From Gentiana macrophylla (taxonomy: Eukaryota; Streptophyta; Magnoliopsida; Gentianales; Gentianaceae), in the NCBI GenBank assembly GCA_026214975.1, contig JAOBSW010000335.1:1-64000 (forward strand): a stretch of 64,000 bases of DNA, read 5' to 3'. This document shows positions 55,501-64,000 of this stretch, piece by piece (the stretch's first letter is position 1; each line of letters starts with the position of its first letter). Below the pieces are notes generated by a model. It had not been told where the DNA came from, ran no database searches, and worked only from the letters and a program-made list of their open reading frames with translations. A program made the translations under genes and the position numbers.

Positions 55501-56025
55501 CCCAAGTGGGAGATTGTTGGATCATTAATCCAACGTTGGGCTTATATGTGAAATAATTATTTATTATGGACTGTCAATAAAGATTAGCCCGATGTAAAAG
55601 TGGTCTAATACGGTTTATGGTTATTGGGTTATGATGTATCATTAGGTGTGGGCCTTTTATGTGTAGAGACTAAGTGGTAATTTCTATTTCGTTGATGGGT
55701 AGAAATGGAAATACCTAAAATATATTTTCATATAAGGAGGGTTATGGTCCCTAGGTCACACACCGATCTATTCTCCTCCGCCTCCCATTACCGTAAAGAG
55801 AACTACAGAGAATTCAAGTGGTCCTCCGAAAATTACTAGACAGTGTGTAGATCTAGAAGATCGATCCTACAACATCTACAGAGTCTTCCGCTGCTATGGA
55901 TTCGGGATCTTCCGCTGCTATGGATTCGGGTATGTTTACAGTTTAATTCTTGTTTTGATTCTTGATAGTTTAGCATAACGATCCTGGATTGAAGTGATTC
56001 ATATCACATTAAGTTAGATCCAACA
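55501..56025 (+). repeat. Polypurine tract and 3' LTR of Copia I
   Basis: CCCAAGTGGGAGAT (55501-55514) leads into TGTTGGATCATTAATCC (55515). The LTR ends GTTAGATCCAACA at 56025 and is followed by ATACA. It differs from the 5' LTR by scattered substitutions and indels, mostly at G/C runs. Confidence 0.85.
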
Positions 56026-56040
56026 ATACATGCTTGTGTA

Positions 56041-56772
56041 TGTTGGTGATTTAAGTATAATCACAAGCCATTAAGGTTATCGGGGTTTAGTGCAAGGATG
56101 GTTATGCTCGTAACGCTATGATATAAGTACGGAGGTGCGGAGTGCACGCTTATATAAGTGTTTACGAGTATACGGATGTAAAATGAGCAAGTGGAGTTCG
56201 TAAAACAAACGAAAAATTCGTTTTTGGAAAATCAGTGTCACAGGAGCCAGCCTGTGACCTTAGGCGCCCACCTCTGGTGTTCTTCCTAGGCAAAATGTTG
56301 GACAGGATCATGTTCGCCAGTCTTCACAGCGCCACTCACTCACTCATAGCGCCCTTTGTGGCCCGAAAACTGAATTATTGGTGTCTCTTGGTCATTTTAA
56401 GTGGGTACAACCAAATGGAACCTTTTCATTTGGTGTCTATCACTTAAGAACGAATTCTTTGCTCTCTTTCAGAATCAAGTGCTGTATATAAAGCAAGTTT
56501 AAATTGTTAAAAATATAAGAACAAATGTAAGCATCTTTGTTTGTCACAGAGTTAAAACTTCCAAGTGCTCTTTAATCTCTTTTGTCCAGAGTTAAAGGTT
56601 TTTTTCTCTCAGTTTTATATCTCACTTAAATATTCGTGAAACCCGAGACAAGGAATAAGGGTCGAATAATTTAAGAAGGACAGCGATTATCGTGAAACTG
56701 TGAGGATTCAAATTATCTTATTTTGCTGGAATTCAAGACATTGTTGATCATCTTTACACCCTTTATACAACA
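56041..56772 (+). repeat. 5' LTR of Copia II
   Basis: TGTTGGTGATTTAAGT...CTTTATACAACA. TATATAAA lies at 56485-56492. The copy differs from the 3' LTR mainly around 56230-56370, in GC-rich stretches with CACAGCGCC motifs. Only 28 bases separate the LTR from the gag ATG. Confidence 0.9.
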
Positions 56773-56800
56773 TTCTTCTTAAATTATTGTTCTGATCACA

Positions 56801-57815
56801 ATGGTGAATACAAAGGACTTGATGATGAACTTCGGGAAACTAGACAAGTTTGAAGGCGCTGATTTCCGGAGGTGGCAAAGGAAGATGCATTTCCTTCTCA
56901 CGGCATTGAAAGTGGTATATGTTCTTAGCACCGATATACCAGAAGTTGATGATGATGCACCGTTGGAGGAATTGCAAAAGCGGAACAAATGGGAAAATGA
57001 TGACTACATCTGTCGTGGTCACATTGTAAATGGTATGTCTGATTCATTATTTGATATTTATCAAAACTTTGCGTCTGCAAAAGAATTATGGAATGCATTA
57101 GAAACTAAGTACTTAAATGAAGATGCATCCGCTAAAAAGTTTCTAGTTGGAAATTTCATGAAATACATGATGGTAGATACACGGTCTGTAATGGAATAAT
57201 TCAATGAACTTCAACGCATCTTAGGCCAATTTGCACAGCACAAGATGGAAATGGATGAAGCAATTTCTGACTCTAGTATCATTGATAAACTACCACCGTC
57301 ATGGAAAGACTTTAAGCATATGTTAAAACACAAAAAGGAAGAACTCTCCTTGGTTGAACTTGGTAGCCATCTGCGTATTGAGGAATCCCTCAGGGCGCAT
57401 GAGGGTGTGAAATCCAAGGGAAAGGAAATTGATGAATCGACATCCATTCATGTAATGGAGACCGGGGAGTGTTCCAAAACGAACAAGGGAAAAGGAAATG
57501 GTAAGAAAAAGAAATCATTCAAGGCTGGCGACCAAGAATCCGGAAAAAGGCCAAAAGGGGCCTGTTGGATTTGTGGCAAAATAGGGCACTACAAGGCTGA
57601 TTGTCGAGTGCGGAAGAACGGAAAGAGTAAGGGTCCAGAACAGGGGTCGAAAGACCAAGGACCACCCAAGCATCAATGTCAGAATTTTAAATATAGTGTT
57701 AATTCGGTTGTGAATTATGTGCCATTTATTTCTGAACCATTCTATATGCAGGATGATGATGTATCGTGGTGGATCGACTCGGGAGCAACACGACATGTAT
57801 GCAAAGATCAAAGCT
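56801..57815 (+). pseudogene. Gag and protease of Copia II (one in-frame stop)
   Basis: From ATG 56801 the frame reads FGKLDKFEGADFRRWQRKM, ELWNALETKYLNEDASAKKF and, after a TAA stop at 57197, DKLPPSWKDFKHMLKHKKEE: a Copia gag. The zinc knuckle C-X2-C-X4-H-X4-C is at 57563-57604 (CWICGKIGHYKADC). The protease follows: WWIDSGATRHVC, with D-S-G at 57776-57784. A second stop, TGA, lies at 57815. Gag packages the RNA and the protease cuts the polyprotein. Confidence 0.85.
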
Positions 57816-57835
57816 GATTTGAAGATTTTGAACCG

Positions 57836-58960
57836 GTGAATGATGGCTCCATACTAAAAATGGGAAACGAGTCGATGGCTGTTGTAAAAGGCGTTGGAAC
57901 TGTTATTTTAAATTTTAGTTCTGGAAAATTTGTAAAACTCTTTGATGTTTTATTTGTTCCGTGTATCCGGAAAAACCTTGTATCCGGTGCACTTTTATGT
58001 AAATCGGGCTATAAATAAGTGTATGAGTCCGATAGGTTTATATTATCTAAACATGGTGTGTTTGTAGGATTTGGTTACTTATGTAATAACATGTTTATGC
58101 TTAATATTGTCAATAATAAAGTTAATCTAGTTATGCATATTTCTGATGTTAATATTTAAAAGTTGTGGCATGCACGGTTAGGTCACGTGCATTATAAACG
58201 TATGCAAGTTATGTCTAAAAATGCATTAATTCCCCCGTTTGATATCAATGTGGATAAGTGTGCTACTTGTATGCTTACCAAAATTGTAAGACAACCAATT
58301 CGTGGTGTTGAAAGATCGTCTACAATTTTGGAACTTTTTCATAGTGATTTGTGTGATTTTTATGCCACACCGTCTTTAGGAAATAAGAAATATGTGATTA
58401 CTTTTATAGATGATAGTACTCGTTTTTGCTATGTGTATTTACTTAATACTAAAGATGAGGCACTTGATAAATTCAAAATTTATAAAAGTGAAGTAGAATT
58501 ACAATTGAATTCTAGTATTAAACGTTTTCATACCGATAGAGGTGGAGAATACTATGATCCAACCTACTTCGGGTCGTGTGGTATTATACACGAGGTTACT
58601 GCACCGTATACGCCACAACAAAATGGCATTACAGAGAGAAGAACCGTACTCTAAAAGAGATGGTAAATTCCATGTTGTCCTACTCGGGATTGAGTAGTGG
58701 GTTTTGGGGTGAGGCCATGTTAACGGCCTGTTATTTACTAAACATAATTCCTAATAAAAGGAATTATGCTACCCCGTATGAACTTTGGTTTAAAAAGAAA
58801 CCAAACTTGAATTACTTAAGAGTTTGGAAAATGTAGGTATGTTGTTAGACTTCCGATCCTAAAATTAAAACTTTAGGAGAAAGAGGCATCGATTTCATTT
58901 TCATTGGATATGCTAGTCATTCCAAGGCATATAGGTTTTATGTTATAGAACCTATTGATT
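57836..58960 (+). pseudogene. Integrase of Copia II
   Basis: After stops at 58016 and about 58154 the frame 58163-58654 begins with the zinc region (LWHARLGHVHYKRM, CATCMLTK). The core has D62 (FHSDLCDF), D125 (FHTDRGGEY) and E158 (QQNGITER). Near 58643 one base is missing compared with the family pattern, and the frame moves to 58576-58836 (TLKEMVNSMLSYSGL). Two stops and a small deletion occur near 58834-58850 before GERGIDFIFIGYASHSKAYR. Confidence 0.85.
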
Positions 58961-58962
58961 CC

Positions 58963-60497
58963 GTGGCTATACATTCGGTTATAGAATCACGTGATGCTAT
59001 ATTTGATGAGAATAGATTTACATCTATTCCCAGACCAAAGGCTATTGCTCCTATGATAGTTGGAGTAGAGAATGTGGAGAATAATGATTCTCAAGTCGAG
59101 TCTTTTGAACTTCGAAGAAGTAAGAGGGCTAGAATAGCGAAAACATTTCCACCGGATTTTGTTACTTATTTGGTGGAAGGTTCGAGAAATGAAGTTGGAT
59201 ATCAATACTCATATTGTTACAATATTGAGGATGATCCAAGAACATTTTCTGAGGCGATGGAATCTCAGGATGTATCATTTTGGAAAGAAGCCATCAACGA
59301 CGAGATGGATTCCATAATGGGTAACCATACGTGGATTCTTACAGATTTACCACGTGGTTGCAAACAGTTAGGTTGCAAATGGATTTTCAAAAGGAAAATG
59401 AGAGTCGACGGTATGGTTGACCGATATAAAGCCCGGTTAGTTATACAAGGCTTTAGGCAAAAGGAAGGTATCGATTATTTCAATACTTATGCTCCAGTTG
59501 CTAGAATCTCCACAATCAGGTTATTGATTGCCTTAGCCGCAATTCATAACTTGGTGATCCATCAAATGGATGTTAAAACAGCGTTTCTAAATGGAGATTT
59601 GGATGAAGAAATATACATGAAGCAACCGGAATGATTTGTTATGCCCAGTAACGAGCATAAAGTATGTAAACTTGTAAAATCTTTGTATGGACTTAAACAA
59701 GCTCCTAAACAATGGCATCAAAAGTTTGATGAGGTTGTCTTGACTCGTGGGTTTAAGCTCAATCATCGGACAAGTGTATTTATAGTAGATTTGATGATAC
59801 TGGCAACGGTGTGATAATCTGTCTATATGTCGATGACATGTTGATTTTTGGTACGAACCAAAATCAGGTAGATAAATGTAAGGAACTCTTATCTTCAAGA
59901 TTCTCTATGAAAGACATGGGGGAGGCAGATGTTATTCTTGGTATTAAAATCAAGAGAAATCATGGAGGAATTTCACTAACACAATCTCATTATATTGAGA
60001 AAGTGTTGAAGAAATTTAATTGTGAAAATTGTACTCCGGCAAATTTTCCTACGGAGCCTCATGAGAAACTTGGACCTAATAAAGGTGAAACCGTGAATCA
60101 ACTTGAATATTCACGAGTCGTTGGTTGTTTGATGTATGCAATGACTAGTACACGACCGGATATTGCTTATGCGGTTGGGAAACTAAGTAGATATACGAGT
60201 AACCCAGGTAATTGTCATTGGAGAGCGGTTGTTCGTGTATTGAGATATCTTAAGTCTACCAAAGACTTTGGTTTGACTTATGTTGCATATCCTGCGGTGA
60301 TTGAAGGATATTCGGATGCTAGTTGGATATCTAATGTTGAAGATCATTCTTCTACTAGTGGATGGGTGTTTGTTCTAGGTGGAGGTGCCATTTCTTGGGC
60401 TTCTAAGAAACAAACATGTATATCTAGCTCGACTATGGAGTCAGAGTTTATTGCCTTGGCAGCAGCCGGTAAAGAGGCAGAATGGCTTAGAATTTGA
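58963..60497 (+). pseudogene. Reverse transcriptase of Copia II
   Basis: The frame 58963-59634 has FWKEAINDEMDSIMGNHTW, CKWIFKRKMRVDG, KARLVIQGFRQKEGIDY and MDVKTAFLNGDLDEEIYM. A TGA at 59632 replaces the G of QPEGF. KSLYGLKQAPKQWHQKF follows. A shift near 59770 leads to the frame 59811-60497 with catalytic YVDD at 59826-59837 and [17 protein letters not shown]. It could be nearly intact but for two lesions. Confidence 0.85.
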
Positions 60498-60772
60498 TTC
60501 ATGAAATTCCTTTATGGCCTAAACCAATATCACCGATATCTATCCATTGTGATAGTTCATCTACACTGTCAGAAGCTTATAGTCATGTGTATAATGGTAA
60601 GTCGCGACACTTAGGCGTTAGACATAGCGCGGTACGTGAGTTGATCTCTCACGGGGTGATATCGGTTGTTTATGTGAGATCTCAAAGGAATTTAGCTGAT
60701 CATTTGACGAAAGGATTAGCTAAGGACTTATTACAAACGTCGGTTGTCGGGATGGGTCTACAACCCGTATAA
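60290..60772 (+). pseudogene. RNase H of Copia II
   Basis: [19 protein letters not shown] (first catalytic D) and [20 protein letters not shown] (catalytic E) lie in the frame ending at 60497. One shift there moves to 60494-60772 with IHCDSSSTLSEAYSHVYN, RHLGVRHSAVRELISHG and ADHLTKGLAKDLL. The frame ends at the TAA at 60770 with GMGLQPV, the usual Tork-type end. Confidence 0.85.
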
Positions 60773-61308
60773 GTTTCTGATGACAGGACACCCAATTTCC
60801 CTTTGGTACAATGCCTTAGGCTAAATTCAATGTGGAAGGCGTATTATTGGGAACTTGAGCACATGTATTAATCCCAAAGGTATGTGCTATAAACCTGTGA
60901 GGTTAGGTTGAAGTTTTATCTTCTTAATGAGTCTTTTAAAAGTGCTAATGCATGTGCACGGTAAATTAAAGATTCACCTATATGAGTATGAGGTATGGCC
61001 GCTTCAAGGAAAGTTGGGTTAGATTTCTATATGCTCAAGAGTGGATATGGACACAAGGCCGGATTTCAATAAATGGTGTCAAGAATAATACTTTGGAGTA
61101 GTCTCAATTCGTGTGTATTGTTATGTACATGTATTCAAAATGTATAAAGGGGTTCAATGCTTAGTCACACCCCAATACTCGAATATTTGCGTGTAATAGT
61201 ACTAGGTCAAAATTCAATCTTTGTGATATTTTCATTGAAGCATGAGTTGGTTTATATTATGACTGTTGTTTTTACTAAACCAAGGATTACACTTAAATGG
61301 GGGAGGAA
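60773..61308 (+). other. 3' region and polypurine tract of Copia II
   Basis: There is no gene. The polypurine tract AATGGGGGAGGAA (61296-61308) lies directly before the LTR. The frame at 61157-61342 runs into the LTR and is chance. Confidence 0.7.
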
Positions 61309-62036
61309 TGTTGGTGATTTAAGTATAATCACAAGCCATTAAGGTTATCGGGGTTTAGTGCAAGGATGGTTATGCTCGTAACGCTATGATATAAGTACGA
61401 AGGTGCGGAGTGCACGCTTATATAAGTGTTTACGAGTATACGGATGTAAAATGAGCAAGTGGAGTTTGTAAAACAAACGAAAAATTCGTTTTTGGAAAAT
61501 CAGTGTCACAGCGCCACTGTGACTTAAGCGCCCTTTGTGGTGTTCTTCCTAGGAAAAATGTTGGACAGGATCATGTTCGGGCCAGTCTTCACAGCGCGCA
61601 CATCACTCACTCAAGCGCCAGGTCCAAAACTGAATTATTGGTGTCTCTTGGTCATTTTAAGTGGGTACAACCAAATGGAACCTTTTCATTTGGTGTCTAT
61701 CACTTAAGAACGAATTCTTTGCTCTTTTTCAGATTCAAGTGCTATATATAAAGCAAGTTTACATTGTTAAAAATATAAGAACAAATGTAAGCATCTCTGT
61801 TTGTCAAATATATATCTTAAAACTTCCAAGTGCTCTTTAATCTCTTTTGTCCAGAGTTAAAGGTTTTTTCTCTCAGTTTTATATCTCACTTAAATATTCG
61901 TGAAACCCGGGACAAGGAATAAGGGTCGAATAATTTAATAAGGACAGCGATTATCGTGAAACTGTGAGGATTCAAATTATCTTATTTTGCAGGAATTCAA
62001 GACATTGTTGATCATCTTTACACCATTTATACAACA
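61309..62036 (+). repeat. 3' LTR of Copia II
   Basis: TGTTGGTGATTTAAGT to CATTTATACAACA, 728 bp, with GTGTA after it. It equals the 5' LTR except for short differences clustered near 61505-61625. Confidence 0.9.
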
Positions 62037-62066
62037 GTGTACGTGTCTAAAGATATTGTCCAAGAT

Positions 62067-62863
62067 GCTGGATATACAAAAACCTGAATCCGGATCCGAT
62101 CCATAATTGGATCGCCGATTCGATTCACAAAGACCGATCGAGGCGCCAATCACGACAATGAAGCTACGAATAAATTCGCATGCGATTATACCACGATTTG
62201 ATTCGCATAACCAATTAATCTAACTATGAGAAGGTTGAAGATTTACCTAAACGGAGAGAAAGAAATAGTCGACCAAAGGGGAGAAGGCGCAGTCTTCCGG
62301 ATTGTATCTCCCAGCGACGACTGGTGGACGTCGATCCTCGCCGTAGAACCTCCTTGAATATGCACAAGAAAAAAATCCTAGGTTTTTCTTCTCTTAATGG
62401 CTAGAACGAGAATCTAATTTTTCTGTTCTTTTTTCTTAAGTGTGGCGCGGATATAGTTGTGTAATTGTGTTGGGAGGAACTCTATTTATATAGGAAAATA
62501 ACTAGTAAAGAGAGAGTTATCATTTTCACACCATAATTACATATTCCCATAAGGAAAAGATATTTGCCATAAAATAAGAGATAATTCCCAAAAAATCAAT
62601 CTCTTATCTCTTTTCCATTAATTATCTAACAAATAAATAATTAATTAATTACACATGTGACATAATTTAGAAAAATTTCTTTTCCTAATTTATTACAAAG
62701 TGAGGCGCCACTTTTGCCAAAAAATAATAGAAAATATCTTTTCTATTTTACATATTATTTACCAAATAAATAATATTCAGTATATTCATTAAATAGATCA
62801 ACTATTTAATTTATTTTCGAGGTTCCATAAAACGAGATAACACTCGTGTGTTAGGAGCCAACA
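62067..62863 (-). repeat. Probable reversed solo LTR
   Basis: On the minus strand it starts TGTTGGCTCCTAACACACGA (62863), has TATAAATA at 62490-62483, and may end ATATCCAGCA near 62067. The form is of a Copia LTR. No matching target duplication is found, so the left end is a guess. The region has no coding frame. Confidence 0.45.
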
Positions 62864-63672
62864 CTGGACCTGATAACGGAAAAATTCATTTTATTATTTT
62901 ATAACTTTTCACCCCGCTTCGATATCATTTTGAGCACTTTTGTATCATTTAGTCTTTAATTCCTAAATTTCATAAAAATATATAAGTTATGAATATTTTA
63001 TAAAATATCGTGTTTTTATGTGTTTTTATTAGTTTTGTACCGGTTTAAGAACCGGAGTGTCGTGTCGGATTTACGTTTGGTATTTTGGTGGTTTATTGCG
63101 AGAATTAAAGGTTGACCAAAATCCCGAGTAATGACACGCTTTGAGGCCCTAAAGAGATATTTTTAGGGATATAAGAGTGTGCCACTAACTTAAGTGGTCA
63201 AGTGGCCACGATGGTTGAGTTAGTATCACTAACGAATTATATCTTCGACGAACAAATGGCTCATTAAAACGGCATTTTCTGAAGAAGTGTCCTTAATGAA
63301 AGTTGTAGATCTTTGAAAGAACTTTCCAACGCATTTTGAATCACGTCAATCGGACTTCTACAACTCAAGTATCATTAAGTCAAGTGGTCAAGTAATTAAT
63401 CGATTCGATTTAGTGGAAATCGAGAAATATCTTCGACGAGCGAATGGCCCATCAAAAGACATTTTCTGAAGAAGAGTCCTTCATGAAAGTTGTAGATTTT
63501 TCAACGAGCTTTCCAATGTCTTTTGAATCATGTCATTTGGAGATCCGTAACTCTGAGATATGAATTTTAGAAGTTTTATTCCAAAATATATAATTTATAT
63601 CCGAAAATTAAAAATTAAGGGGGGATGAATGTCATCATTAGACCCGGCCTGGGCCGGCCCCTGGACTTTGCC

Positions 63673-63680
63673 TATATAAG
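63673..63680 (+). promoter_or_regulatory. TATA box of LTR F
   Basis: TATATAAG in GCCTATATAAGGAAGC follows a GC-rich stretch (GGCCTGGGCCGGCCCC). LTR E has TATATAAA at the matching place (8293-8300). Confidence 0.5.
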
Positions 63681-63728
63681 GAAGCATTCAGAAGCAGATC
63701 GGGGAATATACAATATACAATATATACA

Positions 63729-63731
<3 letters not shown>

Positions 63732-63785
<54 letters not shown>
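63732..63785. repeat. TA microsatellite
   Basis: About 25 TA units lie 50 bases downstream of the LTR F TATA box, in the likely transcribed part. LTR E has no such run. Confidence 0.85.
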
Positions 63786-63786
<1 letters not shown>

Positions 63787-64000
63787 TTCTTATTTTCTTT
63801 TAATTTTTAGGTTGTATATAAGGCCTTATGCCGAAATAAATTTAGTAATAATAGTATCGTTGTAATCTTCGGGAAATTGTTGGAAGTTCGATGTTCTTTG
63901 AAATCGTTGTAATATCAAGTATTTATATGTAATCGAAGATATCTCCGTTATAATAGTAAGTTTGCTTTTGTTTTCTCTCATTATTGTTATATCTATATCT

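Larger units (their letters stand above)
49558..56025 (+). mobile_element. Copia I: full-length degraded Copia element, TSD ATACA
   Basis: LTRs of about 510 bp flank 5.4 kb, with ATACA at 49553-49557 and 56026-56030. Internal scraps follow Copia order: gag, protease, integrase, RT, RNase H. All frames are broken by many stops and shifts. The sequence immediately to its right is only 10 bp before the next element's target repeat begins. Confidence 0.85.
56041..62036 (+). mobile_element. Copia II: full-length Tork-like Copia element, TSD GTGTA
   Basis: LTRs of about 730 bp flank 4.5 kb, with GTGTA at 56036-56040 and 62037-62041. A single polyprotein in Copia order is readable from 56801 to 60772 with only a handful of stops and shifts, so it is the best-preserved autonomous element in the window. 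The phrases resemble the Tnt1/Tork group; that is inference. Confidence 0.9.
62871..64000 (+). repeat. LTR F: start of an E-related LTR running off the window
   Basis: It starts TGATAACGGAAAAATTC and aligns with LTR E (7515 on). Shared blocks include TTTTGTACCGGTTTAAGAAC, CCGGAGTGTCGTG, TTTGGTATTTTGGTGGTT and the GAAAGTTGTAGAT box, which here is present twice. No polypurine tract precedes it, so it is a 5' or solo LTR. TATATAAG lies at 63673-63680 and a (TA)n microsatellite at about 63732-63785. Confidence 0.7.

Overview
This window reads as repeat-dense nuclear DNA of a flowering plant, most likely a eudicot; the species cannot be fixed from the sequence. It is AT-rich and made almost entirely of LTR retrotransposons at different stages of decay. 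Nothing in it looks like an intact cellular gene. The only host-derived coding traces I can support are a broken F-box gene (40784-41146, +) and, much more weakly, exon-like membrane-protein fragments at 48795-49400 (-).

Layout. (1) 1-6.3 kb: the pol end, 3' region and 3' LTR of an Athila-type Ty3/Gypsy element (A). (2) 6.3-9.5 kb: the 3' region and 3' LTR of a second, more diverged relative (E). (3) 9.65-18.07 kb: a third, near-complete but heavily mutated relative of A (B), with protease, RT, RNase H, integrase, a long 3' region and a 3' LTR. (4) 18.07-19.96 kb: the 3' end of another Athila-like element on the minus strand (D'), head to head with (5) element C (19.96-29.29 kb, +). C has a 5' LTR, a tRNA-Asp-type primer binding site, gag, protease, a large RT/RNase H deletion, integrase and a 3' region. 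Its protease gene is split by a 2.17-kb solo LTR with target-site duplication CAATT. (6) 29.29-38.48 kb: a minus-strand SIRE/Maximus-type Copia element with an extra 3' ORF. That ORF is interrupted by a second SIRE-type LTR plus a tiny TRIM-like element. (7) 38.5-40.5 kb: Tork-like Copia remnants with a 286-bp solo LTR. (8) 40.5-41.8 kb: two MITEs around the F-box pseudogene. (9) 41.80-47.39 kb: a young 5.6-kb non-autonomous LTR element (TSD CATTG) inside a 17-bp minisatellite and hairpin-rich tract. (10) 49.56-56.03 kb and 56.04-62.04 kb: two full-length Copia elements side by side, with TSDs ATACA and GTGTA. (11) 62.0-64.0 kb: a probable reversed solo LTR and the start of an E-related LTR that runs off the window.

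How the parts work together: these are selfish elements, and the usual chain of LTR promoter, primer binding site, gag, protease, polymerase/integrase, polypurine tract and LTR can be followed in each. None has an uninterrupted set of reading frames. The signals most worth a second look are a conserved tandem-hairpin cassette in the 3' regions of A, B and E whose stem changes on both sides, a promoter-like GC-box/TATA module that recurs inside element B, the 513-codon open frame in the non-autonomous element, and a 69-bp perfect palindrome at 48143-48211.
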